Of a stretch of DNA of 64,000 nt, positions 43,844 through 52,053 are shown one piece after another. Position numbers and translations under genes: made by a program. Location: assembly GCA_025846845.1 (NCBI GenBank), contig JAOYTL010000001.1, positions 682,001 through 746,000 on the forward strand, given 5' to 3'. Source of the DNA: Alloboseaceae bacterium BT-24-1. GTDB taxonomy: Bacteria; Pseudomonadota; Alphaproteobacteria; Rhizobiales; Beijerinckiaceae. A model generated the notes under the pieces. It made no database searches and was not told the origin of the DNA. It worked only from the letters and a program-made list of their open reading frames with translations. Position 1 is the first letter of the stretch. Each line of letters begins with the position of its first letter.

Positions 43844-44600
43844 GGCCGATGCCTCCCGAGCCGAGATAGGCCTCGCGAACCTGGGGATCGTCGGAGACCT
43901 CGTCGGCCGTGCCCTGCGCCAGCAGCCTGCCCTGGTGCATCACCGAGATCGTCTCGGCGATGTCGCGTACGAAGCCCATGTCGTGCTCGACCACGATCAG
44001 CGTGTGCTTGCCGCGCAGCGTGTTGAAGAGCTCGGCTGTCTTCCCGGTTTCATGGGCGGTCATGCCCGCGGTCGGCTCGTCCATCAGAATGAGCGGCGGA
44101 TCCTGCGCCAGGATCAGCGCGATCTCGAGCCATTGCGTCTGGCCGTGCGAGAGCTGTGCCGCCTGCTTGCCGAGATCGTCCGAGAGGCCGACGAGCTCGG
44201 CAAGCCGCTCGAGGCGTTCGCGATCGGCCGCTCCGCCGAATCTGCCGAGATTGTGCAGAACGCCGTGCTGGCGCGAACTGCCGATCTCGAGATTGTCCCG
44301 CACGCTGAGCTCGCGGAAGACGCTCGGCACCTGGAACTTGCGGCCGATGCCGGTCCGGGCGATCTCGAATTCGCTGAGCTGGTGGATCTCCGTGCCGTCG
44401 AAGACGATCGCGCCAGAGGAAATCCGCGCACGACCGCAGATCAGATCGAGCGTCGTGGTCTTGCCAGCTCCGTTAGGACCGATCAGGCAGCGCAGCTCGC
44501 CCCGGTTGACCGCAAGGTCGAGGCGATCCACGGCTACGAAGCCGCCGAAGGATACGGTGACGTCGCGCAGAGCGAGTTGCGCCTGTGCCATGCCGGTCAT
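43836..44600 (-). CDS. urtD: ABC transporter ATP-binding protein, UrtD/LivG type
   Basis: This 254-residue ATPase has Walker A GPNGAGKTT, the UrtD-type signature LSHGQTQWLEIALIL in place of LSGGQ, and Walker B LILMDEPTAGM. The ATG at 44600 overlaps the urtC TGA as ATGA. It is a partner of UrtE in the amide/urea importer. Confidence 0.88.
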   Translation of the reverse strand: MTGMAQAQLALRDVTVSFGGFVAVDRLDLAVNRGELRCLIGPNGAGKTTTLDLICGRARISSGAIVFDGTEIHQLSEFEIARTGIGRKFQVPSVFRELSVRDNLEIGSSRQHGVLHNLGRFGGAADRERLERLAELVGLSDDLGKQAAQLSHGQTQWLEIALILAQDPPLILMDEPTAGMTAHETGKTAELFNTLRGKHTLIVVEHDMGFVRDIAETISVMHQGRLLAQGTADEVSDDPQVREAYLGSGGIGHA

Positions 44601-45733
44601 GCCGTCCTCCCTGCGGGAGCGCCGGTGGCACCGACCGAGCCGGACTGCTGCGCCGCGGCCTTCCGGGCCGTGCCGCGGCGGCGCAGGCCGGAGACGATGC
44701 CGGCCAGTCCTCGCGGCATAAACAGCACGATCAGGACGAACAGCCCGCCCATCACCAGCGTCCAGGTGCTGAGGAAGGTCTCCGATTCCGACAAGCTTCC
44801 CTGCACGCCCGTCACCAGGAGTGCGCCGAGCATGGCGCCGAGCAAGCTCTGGCGGCCGCCGACGGCAACCCAGATGACGATGGACAGGCTGAGCGGCACG
44901 CCGAGAAAGGTCGGCGAGGCAAACTCCATCACGATCGTGTAGAGCATGCCGGCAAGGCCCGCGATCGCGGCAGAGGCCGCGAAGACGAAGGTCTTGTAGC
45001 GGGCGACGTCATAGCCGAAGAAGCGGACGCGTTCCTCCTGATCGCGGATCGCCTGCAGGATCAGCCCCGTCTTCGAGCGCGTCACTGCGAGCGCAGCGAA
45101 GAGCGCCACCGTCAGGCAGGCTGCGACCAGCAGATAGGTGGAGCGGGCATAAGCGTCGAAGCTGATCCCCAGCACCTCGAAACGCGCGAGGTCGGTGATG
45201 CCGTTGAAGCCGCCGGTGTAGCTCTGCTGATCGACAATGATCAGGTTGACCACGACCATCGCGGCCAGGGTGATGATCGCCGAATAGACGCCGGCGACGC
45301 GACCTCCGAACATGAACCAGCCGAGCAGCGCGGCGAAGGCGGCGGGAACGAGGATGCCGGCTGCGACGGCGAAGGGCAGCGACTGGAACGGCCACCAGAG
45401 CCAGGGCAGTTCGGTAACGTTGTTCCAGACCATGAAGTCCGGCAGACCCTCGGCGCCGGTGTGGATCGGCACGGTCTTCAGCTTCAGCGCCATGGCCATG
45501 CAATAGGAGCCGAGGCCGAAGGTCGTCGCCTGACCGAGGTTGAGGATGCCGGCATAGCCCCAGGACAGGCTCAGTGCGACGGCGAGCATGCCGAAGATCA
45601 GGTAGCGCGCGAATTTGTTGAGCAGGAAGGCGTCGTCGACGAAGGCCGGGATCAGGAGGAGCGCCAGGCAAACGGCTCCATAGATCAGCAGCTGCAGGAT
45701 CGGTTTGTTTGACATCGGCAAGCTTCGTTTCAT
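44597..45733 (-). CDS. urtC: ABC transporter permease, UrtC/LivM type
   Basis: This 378-residue inner-membrane permease has about 9-10 membrane segments and the family motif WGYAGILNLGQATTFGLGSY. The EAA-like loop region RSKTGLILQAIRDQEERVRFFG contacts the ATPases. The start at 45733 lies 7 bases after the urtB stop; an ATG at 45715 is also possible. The C-terminal 30 residues are basic and Ala-rich. Confidence 0.87.
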   Translation of the reverse strand: MKRSLPMSNKPILQLLIYGAVCLALLLIPAFVDDAFLLNKFARYLIFGMLAVALSLSWGYAGILNLGQATTFGLGSYCMAMALKLKTVPIHTGAEGLPDFMVWNNVTELPWLWWPFQSLPFAVAAGILVPAAFAALLGWFMFGGRVAGVYSAIITLAAMVVVNLIIVDQQSYTGGFNGITDLARFEVLGISFDAYARSTYLLVAACLTVALFAALAVTRSKTGLILQAIRDQEERVRFFGYDVARYKTFVFAASAAIAGLAGMLYTIVMEFASPTFLGVPLSLSIVIWVAVGGRQSLLGAMLGALLVTGVQGSLSESETFLSTWTLVMGGLFVLIVLFMPRGLAGIVSGLRRRGTARKAAAQQSGSVGATGAPAGRTA

Positions 45734-45740
45734 GAAGGCG

Positions 45741-46610
45741 TCAGGCGCGGATGCGGGGCGTGAAGAGCCCCTGCGGCCGGAAGCGGATGATGACGACGAC
45801 CGCGGCGAGCACGAGCGCCTTGGCGATGGTGTCGTTGCTGAGATAGGCGAGCGCGCCGGTGAGCTCTCCGAGCAGGCCGGAGCTGACGACCGTGCCGAAC
45901 AGGCTCTGGACGCCGCCGACTACGACGACCATGAAGGCGTCGACGACATAGCCCGTGCCCATCTCCGGCGAGACGCTCTTGAGCGGCGAGATCAGCGCCC
46001 CAGCCAGCCCGGCGATGCCGGCGCCGTAGGCGAAGGTCAGCCGATAGGCGCGGCCGGCATTGATGCCGAAGCTCGAGGCGATCTGGCGGTTCTGGGTGAT
46101 CGCCCGCAACTGCAGGCCGATCGAGGTATGGCGATAGACGTACCATGTCAGGGCGAACAGCCCGAGTGCGACCGCCAGAACGAACAGGCGATAGGCGGAA
46201 TCGGTGGCGCCGAGAATGTTGACGCTTCCGGAGAGTGCCGCCGGCATCTGGACATAGCGCAACTCGCCGCCTGCCAGCAGGCGCACGATCTGCTGGGCCA
46301 TGACGCCGAGCCCCCAGGTCGCCAGGATGGTGTCGAGCGGCCGGTCATAGAGATGGCGGATGACCAGATATTCGACGGCGAGCCCCAGCAGCGCCACGGC
46401 GACGAAGATCGGGATCAGGCTCGGCAGCAGGCCCCAGCCGAGCTGGGTCTGCAGCAGCCAGGCGCAGTAAGCCCCGAGCATCACGAACTCGCCATGGGCG
46501 AGGTTGATGACGCCGGTGACGCCGTAGATGATGGCAAGACCGAGCGCGACGAGCAGTAGGATCGACGACAGGCTGAGCCCGGTCAGCAGCTGAGAAACGA
46601 CGAAATCCAT
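45741..46610 (-). CDS. urtB: ABC transporter permease, UrtB/LivH type
   Basis: This 289-residue inner-membrane permease has about 8 membrane segments, with VTGVINLAHGEFVMLGAY near the N terminus and the EAA-like loop STGLQLRAITQNRQIASSFG-type segment (here TSIGLQLRAITQNRQIA). It lacks the long N-terminal extension of some UrtB proteins. It pairs with UrtC. Confidence 0.87.
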   Translation of the reverse strand: MDFVVSQLLTGLSLSSILLLVALGLAIIYGVTGVINLAHGEFVMLGAYCAWLLQTQLGWGLLPSLIPIFVAVALLGLAVEYLVIRHLYDRPLDTILATWGLGVMAQQIVRLLAGGELRYVQMPAALSGSVNILGATDSAYRLFVLAVALGLFALTWYVYRHTSIGLQLRAITQNRQIASSFGINAGRAYRLTFAYGAGIAGLAGALISPLKSVSPEMGTGYVVDAFMVVVVGGVQSLFGTVVSSGLLGELTGALAYLSNDTIAKALVLAAVVVIIRFRPQGLFTPRIRA

Positions 46611-46673
46611 GACGAACCTGTCCGGAGGCGTGCATGGCGGCCGCGTGGCGCGGCCGCCGGCGAAATCGCGAGA

Positions 46674-47921
46674 TCAGATTTCCTTCAGCCCTTCGGCCGT
46701 GCACTTCTGGTTCGGATAGGCGCTGTAGGGGTTCGGCTCGAGCCAGTTCGCCGATTGCTTCAAGATCTTGAACTGCCCGTCCGACTGGCACTGGCCGATC
46801 TTGGGATGCAGCCAGCAATGCAGGTTCTCAGGCTCGACCTTGACCAAGCCCTGAGGTGCCTGGAACTGCTCGCCCTTCAGGGCCTCGCGGATGGTGAGCG
46901 GGTTGATGTCGCCCGCCTTCAGCTTCGCCACCGCCTGCTTGAACAGATGGACCTGGAAATAGGACGATTCCGACACGAAATGCGTGACCTTGTCGGCGCC
47001 CCAGCGCTTCCGGTAGGCCTCGACGAACCGCCGGTTCTCGGGCGATTCATGCACCATGAAATAGGGCGCCGAGGTGAAGTGGCCGGCGGCCGCGTCACCG
47101 CCCATCGCCGCAACTTCGTTTTCCGAGGTGGTCAGGCTCGCCATCGGCATCGTCGCCGGGTCGAGGCCCGCGGCGCGATATTGCCGGTGCAGCGCCACGA
47201 CCGAATCCCCGACCACGGTGGAGAAGATCACGTTCGGCTTCTCGGAGCGGAACTTGTTGATCACCGACGAGAATTCGGAATGTCCGAGCGGAACGTATTC
47301 CTCGGCGATCACCTCGGCGCCGAGGCTCTTCAGCAGTTTCTTGCAGTAATTGTTCTCTTCCTTCGGGTAAATGTAGTTCGAGCCGATCATGTACCAGCGC
47401 TTGCCGAACTTCTCGACCAGCCAGGGCACGAAGTCGTCCTGCTGCTGATTGGGGACGGCGCCGGTATAGATGACGTTCTTCGAGCACTCGCGGCCCTCGT
47501 AGAGCGTCGGGTAGAAAAACAGGTTCGCCTGTCTCTCGAAGACCGGCAGAACCGCCTTGCGGCTGGCAGATGTGTAGGATCCGAACACCGAGACGCATTT
47601 GTCGCTGAGCACGAGCTTGCGGGCCTTCTCGGCGAAAGTCGCTGGATCGGAGGCGGGATCCTCGACGACGGGCACGATCTTCAGGCCGTTGATGCCGCCG
47701 GCGGCGTTGATCTCCTCGATCGCCATGATCGTCGCCTTGTTCAGCGACTCCTCGATGATGGCGGTGGTGCCGGTGAGCGAGAACAGGACACCGACCTTGA
47801 TCTGCCCGCTCTGGGCATAGGCCAGCGAAGCGTTCTTCGACCAGATATGCGGAAACCCTGCGGCGGTGAAAGCGCCCGCCGCGGCTGCGTGTTTGATGAA
47901 TGTGCGCCTGTCGTTTTTCAC
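46674..47921 (-). CDS. urtA: ABC transporter substrate-binding protein, UrtA type, Tat-exported
   Basis: This 415-residue periplasmic protein binds urea or short-chain amides. A twin-arginine signal (DRRTFIK, then a weakly hydrophobic AAAAGAFTAAGF stretch) ends at AYA. The mature part begins IKVGVLFSLTGTTAIIEES and shares its whole fold with the AmiC sensor encoded upstream (YPTLYEGRECSKNVIYTGA against the AmiC equivalent). I chose the GTG at 47921, preceded by AAGGGGAAGAGG; an in-frame ATG at 48038 lies within the leader terminators and is unlikely. Transcription must pass two intrinsic terminators between amiR and this gene. Confidence 0.9.
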   Translation of the reverse strand: MKNDRRTFIKHAAAAGAFTAAGFPHIWSKNASLAYAQSGQIKVGVLFSLTGTTAIIEESLNKATIMAIEEINAAGGINGLKIVPVVEDPASDPATFAEKARKLVLSDKCVSVFGSYTSASRKAVLPVFERQANLFFYPTLYEGRECSKNVIYTGAVPNQQQDDFVPWLVEKFGKRWYMIGSNYIYPKEENNYCKKLLKSLGAEVIAEEYVPLGHSEFSSVINKFRSEKPNVIFSTVVGDSVVALHRQYRAAGLDPATMPMASLTTSENEVAAMGGDAAAGHFTSAPYFMVHESPENRRFVEAYRKRWGADKVTHFVSESSYFQVHLFKQAVAKLKAGDINPLTIREALKGEQFQAPQGLVKVEPENLHCWLHPKIGQCQSDGQFKILKQSANWLEPNPYSAYPNQKCTAEGLKEI

Positions 47922-47939
47922 CCTCTTCCCCTTTTTTTC

Positions 47940-48034
47940 TTGCAAAAGAAAAAGCCCCGAGCGGCGCCGTCCGGATGGACGGAGTCGTTCGGGGCTTCTT
48001 CGCCTCGGAATGTGGAGTGCGGCAGCTTCGCCGC
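47940..48034 (-). promoter_or_regulatory. Candidate ANTAR-responsive attenuator, proximal copy in the urtA leader
   Basis: Read as minus-strand RNA, hairpin 1 is GCGGC-GAAGCU-GCCGC (48034-48019). Hairpin 2 is GGC-GAAGAA-GCC (48004-47993), extendable to CGAGGC/GCCCCG with one mismatch. An intrinsic terminator follows, with arms AAGCCCCGA and TCGGGGCTT (47997-47952) and a T-rich tail. Hairpin 2 shares bases 47993-47997 with the 5' arm of the terminator, so the two exclude each other. This is the layout established for ANTAR proteins such as AmiR, NasR and EutV. Both loops are hexaloops with G at position 4; position 1 is G, not the usual A. Confidence 0.72.
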
Positions 48035-48060
48035 GCAAACGCGTATCGAACTGGGCCTAG

Positions 48061-48142
48061 AAAACAAAAAACCCCACGCTTCGCTTCCGCGACTGCGTGG
48101 GGGCGTCATGACCCGTTATGTGCCGACGGCAGCCTTGCCGTC
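48061..48142 (-). promoter_or_regulatory. Candidate ANTAR-responsive attenuator, distal copy after amiR
   Basis: Hairpin 1, GACGGC-AAGGCU-GCCGUC (48142-48125), has a hexaloop with A at position 1 and G at position 4, the full ANTAR consensus. Hairpin 2, GGGU-CAUGAC-GCCC (48114-48101), has G at position 4. The terminator stem is CCCCACGC/GCGTGGGG (48102-48072), followed by TTTTTTGTTTT. Hairpin 1 begins 18 bases after the amiR stop codon. It can therefore stop read-through from amiCR into urtA unless AmiR is active. Confidence 0.75.
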
Positions 48143-48159
48143 TTGAAACTGTAACGACG

Positions 48160-48816
48160 CTAACTGAGCAGATCATGCGAGTCAATGACGGCCGTGGCGA
48201 CGGCCGCAATGGTGACGCGCTTCTCCATGGCCTGCTTACGCAGGAAGTTATAGGCCTCGTCCTCGGTCAGATTCTTGAGCCGCATCAACAGCACCTTGGC
48301 GCGCTCGACAACCCGCATCGTGCGCAGATTCTCGTCGAGCTTCTCGATCCGGCCGCGCAGGCGCCGCTCGTACTGAAAATGCTCGCGCGCCAGCATCAGC
48401 ACCGACTGGATCACCCGCGACGAGGCCGGATAATGCAGCAGGCCGTGCGCGGCGCAGTTGTGGATGAGCTTGAGGTTCAGCGGCGCCTTGCCGTCATCGA
48501 CCAGGATCAGCGCCGAGGAGGGCTCGCCCGGAACCCAGGGGATGCGCTGCGGCAGATCCGCAGAGAGCGCGCAGAAGATGGCGTCGTATTGCAACGGAAT
48601 CTGCGACGGCAACGGCCAGATGTGCCGCACGGTGACGCGCTGGCGTTGCAGTTCGCGAATGAGGAATTCACCATGATCGTCGCGCTCGACCATCACGGCG
48701 ATATTGAGTTCCGGTTCGACGGCACCTTGCCGTACCGGTCGTTCGGAAACGGTGGTGCGGGGCTCGGCAGGATGCGGCCCACCGGCGCGTTCGTATGCGT
48801 ACCCTGACATCGCCAT
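48160..48816 (-). CDS. amiR: ANTAR-domain transcription antiterminator AmiR
   Basis: This protein of about 218 residues has an N-terminal pseudo-receiver (LNIAVMVERDDHGEF, then YDAIFCALSADLP) without a phosphorylation site, a coiled coil (RRLRGRIEKLDENLRTMRVV) and a C-terminal ANTAR domain (ERAKVLLMRLKNLTEDEAYN, FLRKQAMEKRVTIAAVATAV). As in Pseudomonas it should bind leader RNA to prevent termination, and be held inactive by AmiC without amide. I chose the ATG at 48816, preceded by GGGGAAGAGG; an ATG at 48855 lies 13 codons earlier. Three candidate target leaders lie in this locus. Confidence 0.9.
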   Translation of the reverse strand: MAMSGYAYERAGGPHPAEPRTTVSERPVRQGAVEPELNIAVMVERDDHGEFLIRELQRQRVTVRHIWPLPSQIPLQYDAIFCALSADLPQRIPWVPGEPSSALILVDDGKAPLNLKLIHNCAAHGLLHYPASSRVIQSVLMLAREHFQYERRLRGRIEKLDENLRTMRVVERAKVLLMRLKNLTEDEAYNFLRKQAMEKRVTIAAVATAVIDSHDLLS

Positions 48817-48863
48817 GAAGCTGGTCGCCTCTTCCCCGTCGCGGCCGGTGGCCATTCTTGTGT

Positions 48864-50018
48864 TCAGCACAGCTCGAGCGCGCGGCCCTGCCCCATCAGA
48901 TAGGGGTCCGACTTCACGCTTGCGGCGGACTGGAAGACGATATCGAACTGCCCGTTGCGGTTGGCGCGTCCGATCCGCGTCCAGACATCGGCATGCCCCC
49001 AGACCGGATTGATCGAGACGCAGCCCTGCGGCGCGTCGAATTCGGCACCCATGACCCAGGAGCGCAAGCAGCGCGTATCCAGCGAGTTCGTCGCCTCCAG
49101 CGATTTCGCGAAGACATTGACCTGGAAGTAGGACGATTCCAGGCACATGTTCGTCGGTTCGTCGTCGCCGTAGCGCTTGTGATAGCGGGCGACGAAATCC
49201 GAATTGCGCTCGTTCTCGACGCATTGGAAATAAGCCGCCGCGGTATAGTGCCCTTCCCCGACATCGTGGCCCATCTCCCGGATTTCGGCCTCGGTCGTGG
49301 TCAGGCTCGCGATCGGGACCGTCTTCGGGTTCAGGCCGAGGTCGTGATAGGCCTGATAGAGGAAGGTGGTGGACTCGCCGACGACGGTCGAGAAGATGAC
49401 GTCGGGCTGGGCGCGCTTGATCTCGCGCAGCAGGGGCACGAACTCGCTGCGGTCCGCTTCCAGCCGCAAATACTGCTCGCCGACGACCGTGCCGCCATTG
49501 CTGCGGACGAGATCGCGCATCACCCGATTGGATTCGCGTGGGTAGATGTAGTCGGAACCAATGAAGAAGAAGCGGGTGCCGAATTGCTGCATCAGCGCCC
49601 GGCAGAGCTGCACGGAATTCTGGTTCGGCGTCGCGCCGGTATAGATGACGTTGGGCGAAAACTCGAACCCCTCGTAAAGCGTCGGATACCAGAGCAAACC
49701 GTCGAGCCGCTCGACCACGGGCAGGACGGCCTTGCGACTCGAAGACGTATAGCAGCCGAAAATCGTGCTGACCCCGTCCTCGACCATCAGCCGCTTGGCA
49801 TATTGCCCGTAGGAGCGGGCATCCGAGCCCGGATCGTAGATCACCGGCTCGATCGGCCGTCCGTGAACACCGCCGCGATCGTTGATCTCGTCGATCGCAA
49901 TCAAGGTTCCGCGCAGCTGCGTCTCCTCGATGACCGACATGAAGCCGGTCCGCGAGAACAGCACGCCCACACGCCACGGAGCGGATGTCCGCTCTGCGCA
50001 ACGAACCACTTTTCCCAT
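48864..50018 (-). CDS. amiC: Amide-sensing negative regulator AmiC
   Basis: This 384-residue protein has the periplasmic-binding-protein fold (RVGVLFSRTGFMSVIEETQL, YPTLYEGFEFSPNVIYTGAT) but no signal peptide, as expected of the cytosolic amide sensor AmiC. Without amide it sequesters AmiR; with amide it releases it. It starts at an ATG preceded by GGAGGAG. Its similarity to UrtA, encoded about 950 bases downstream, shows a shared origin of sensor and transporter binding protein. Confidence 0.9.
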   Translation of the reverse strand: MGKVVRCAERTSAPWRVGVLFSRTGFMSVIEETQLRGTLIAIDEINDRGGVHGRPIEPVIYDPGSDARSYGQYAKRLMVEDGVSTIFGCYTSSSRKAVLPVVERLDGLLWYPTLYEGFEFSPNVIYTGATPNQNSVQLCRALMQQFGTRFFFIGSDYIYPRESNRVMRDLVRSNGGTVVGEQYLRLEADRSEFVPLLREIKRAQPDVIFSTVVGESTTFLYQAYHDLGLNPKTVPIASLTTTEAEIREMGHDVGEGHYTAAAYFQCVENERNSDFVARYHKRYGDDEPTNMCLESSYFQVNVFAKSLEATNSLDTRCLRSWVMGAEFDAPQGCVSINPVWGHADVWTRIGRANRNGQFDIVFQSAASVKSDPYLMGQGRALELC

Positions 50019-50128
50019 CGATTCTTATCTCCTCCCGCGTCCCTCAACGCGTAGGGCGGCATCTCGTTCTTTGCGCTCGCCCTGAGTAAATCCCGCTCAG
50101 ACAACCCCTTCGGCCATTCCTCCGCCAA

Positions 50129-50219
50129 ACAAAAATGCCCCCACGACCGGGGCCGAGCCCGATCGATGGAGGCAGCATCGCCTGCAATGTTTCCGCAGCC
50201 TCGTCGCTGCGTCTGAAAC
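50129..50219 (-). promoter_or_regulatory. Candidate ANTAR-responsive attenuator in the amiC leader
   Basis: In minus-strand RNA, hairpin 1 is CGCAGC-GACGAG-GCUGCG (50211-50194) on a longer base GUUUC/GAAAC (50219-50189). Hairpin 2 is CGGG-CUCGGC-CCCG (50161-50148). The terminator is GCCCC-GGTCGTG-GGGGC (50153-50137), followed by ATTTTTG. Hairpin 2 uses the 5' arm of the terminator. Both hexaloops have G at position 4. The element would make amiCR autoregulated by antitermination. Confidence 0.68.
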
Positions 50220-50232
50220 GGTAGTGGCGGCA

Positions 50233-50262
50233 ATGCTAGTTTCGGAATGCCGGGTATGTCAA
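50233..50262 (-). promoter_or_regulatory. Sigma70-type promoter of amiC
   Basis: On the minus strand, TTGACA (50262-50257) and TAGCAT (50238-50233) are 18 bases apart. The predicted transcription start near 50226 lies a few bases before hairpin 1 of the amiC leader attenuator, a position that supports both predictions. Confidence 0.55.
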
Positions 50263-50437
50263 CGAGATGTCCGATGCTCAGGGCGTCGCCTTCGCCCGAT
50301 GTCCGCCTGCGCAAGACGCGCCCGGTAAAGGAACGCTGAGGTCCGATTTATCGGCAAAGCCACCACGCCTGCTCAGTCGGATCGCTCCCGATAATTCTAG
50401 GTGCTGAGCCCCGAGACGGAATTGTAGGCGATTGAAA

Positions 50438-50470
50438 ATGTCGCACTCGGCGCAAACCCGAGTGCGACAT
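50438..50470 (-). terminator. Intrinsic terminator of the ParB-like gene
   Basis: Perfect 13-base arms (50438-50450 and 50458-50470) around a 7-base loop start 8 bases after the stop codon of the gene ending at 50478. On the minus strand the stem is followed by TTTTC. It insulates the amide locus from the accessory patch. Confidence 0.75.
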
Positions 50471-50477
50471 CGAACCA

Positions 50478-51629
50478 TTATGCCGGCACTTCGCTGTCGG
50501 CCCGCTTTTCCCGACTTAGGCTTTCGAGAATGGCAGCGTGAACGGCAGCCGTGCGGGTGTCGCCGCCACTAAGGCCCCTCACGATCTCCCCGAGTGAGGC
50601 CATATCGAACCGCCGCAACGTGGGCACGAGATCGTCAGGATCAAACCCTTCAGGAGGATTGGCGAAAAGCTTGATCAAGGCACCGAATATCGACGCACCG
50701 TAAGTAAGAGGGCGAGCCTCATAGGCCTCGGCTATGCTGGTCAGTGCCGCAGAGACAATCGGCGGGCCGTGTCGGCGCAGCGCGACCGCGATCGAGGACG
50801 TGAACGCAACCTCTCCGGCTTTCCAAGCGGTGGATGAAGTGTTGCGAGCCATTCGCAAACCCGCCTCGGTCACGAGCCGTTGGATCTCGACCGCGTCTTC
50901 ATCTGCCGCCGCCAAAGCAGCGTGGAAATCATCCAGGCGATTCATCGGCTTGCGGGCTCGATTGGCGACGATGAACATGCGCGCTTCATCTTCCGGGCTA
51001 TCATAAGTGAAAAGACAGCACGGCAAATGCGGCAGGTCGCCTCTTCGCACAGCCGCCGCCCATCGGTGCTGTCCGTCTATGATGACCTTCGATCCCTCAG
51101 GGCGTCGCGAGACAACGAGCGGTGCACAGAGGCGCCAGTCGAAATTGGCAGCGATGCTCGCGATCAGGCGCCGGGAGCCTTCATTATCGATTGACCGCTG
51201 ATAGGACTGATCGACGGTCAGTTCGGTTGTATGCACCCATTCGATGCTCGGCATTTTGCCGATGGGTGGCCGGAAGCTGGTCTTGCGTTCGCCCCCTCGC
51301 CTTCTTCCCTTTCCAGCTGTGCTCTTCGTGCCGAACTGGGAATCTTTCCCGGGGCCAATGGCAGTGATCGGTAGTGCCGCCTCTGCCCCAAACCCGTCGA
51401 CCAGTTGTGAGATTTCGTCTGATGAGCGCGACCAGAGTTGGCCTTGATGCTCGATGACGATGTAGCCGGGATGAACCCGAGCCGTGCCAACCGGTGTGCC
51501 GATGAGAAAGGTACCATTGGACGCGATATCGCCATGCATCTGCGTCCGCACCCAATCCGGAATCGATGTTCCATCGTTAGTCCAGTTGCGTAAGCCTATG
51601 ATTTGGCAGGACAGTTGTTGGAGTGTCAT
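50478..51629 (-). CDS. ParB/sulfiredoxin-like N-terminal domain protein
   Basis: This protein of about 383 residues has a central ParB/Srx-like segment (VDQSYQRSIDNEGSRRLIAS, then SKVIIDGQHRWAAAVRRG) as in phage- and plasmid-associated ParB-domain proteins. The N-terminal 140 residues are unrecognised. The start at 51629 has AGGAGA 6 bases upstream; longer in-frame starts reach 51752. It is monocistronic, with its own terminator, and sits in a patch with a toxin-antitoxin pair. It could be a remnant of a mobile element. It has no ParA partner beside it. Confidence 0.72.
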   Translation of the reverse strand: MTLQQLSCQIIGLRNWTNDGTSIPDWVRTQMHGDIASNGTFLIGTPVGTARVHPGYIVIEHQGQLWSRSSDEISQLVDGFGAEAALPITAIGPGKDSQFGTKSTAGKGRRRGGERKTSFRPPIGKMPSIEWVHTTELTVDQSYQRSIDNEGSRRLIASIAANFDWRLCAPLVVSRRPEGSKVIIDGQHRWAAAVRRGDLPHLPCCLFTYDSPEDEARMFIVANRARKPMNRLDDFHAALAAADEDAVEIQRLVTEAGLRMARNTSSTAWKAGEVAFTSSIAVALRRHGPPIVSAALTSIAEAYEARPLTYGASIFGALIKLFANPPEGFDPDDLVPTLRRFDMASLGEIVRGLSGGDTRTAAVHAAILESLSREKRADSEVPA

Positions 51630-51810
51630 TCCATGTCTCCTGAAAGGCCCGCGAGCATCATGCTGACGAGCGATCAGGACGTGCCTGTCGAACGTGCAAT
51701 CTGGATGGCTTACGACCGCCTCCGGTCGACGAAGGATGACGAAGAATGGCAATGCTGGAGTTCTTTGGCCAATCGCGCTATGTGACCATCTACATGGTCA
51801 GGAACTTGAC

Positions 51811-52053
51811 ATGAGCGCGATCAATCTGGCGGATGCCAAAGCCCATCTGAGCGAGCTGCTCGACCGGGTCGAAGCGGGCGACTCGATCGACATCACCCGT
51901 CGCGGCAAGCCGGTCGCGCGGCTCACCGCCGTGGCGAGGCCGCGCAAGCCGATCGATGCCGCATTGCTACAATCGCTGACGGAGGCGATGCCGCCACAGT
52001 CCCAGAACGCCGCCGATCTTGTGCGGTCGATGCGGGATGGCGATCGCTACTGA
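51811..52053 (+). CDS. Phd/YefM-type antitoxin
   Basis: This 80-residue protein starts MSAINLADAKAHLSELLDRV, the standard Phd/YefM N terminus, followed by GDSIDITRRGKPVARLTAV. It should bind DNA as a dimer, repress its own operon and neutralise the toxin through the C terminus. AGGAA precedes the ATG. Its TGA overlaps the toxin ATG by one base (TGATG). Confidence 0.92.
   Translation: MSAINLADAKAHLSELLDRVEAGDSIDITRRGKPVARLTAVARPRKPIDAALLQSLTEAMPPQSQNAADLVRSMRDGDRY

Noticed and set aside
48864..50018. Calling this gene a second transporter binding protein instead of AmiC
   Set aside because: It lacks a signal peptide and is directly followed by an AmiR-type ANTAR gene, which fits the cytosolic amide sensor.
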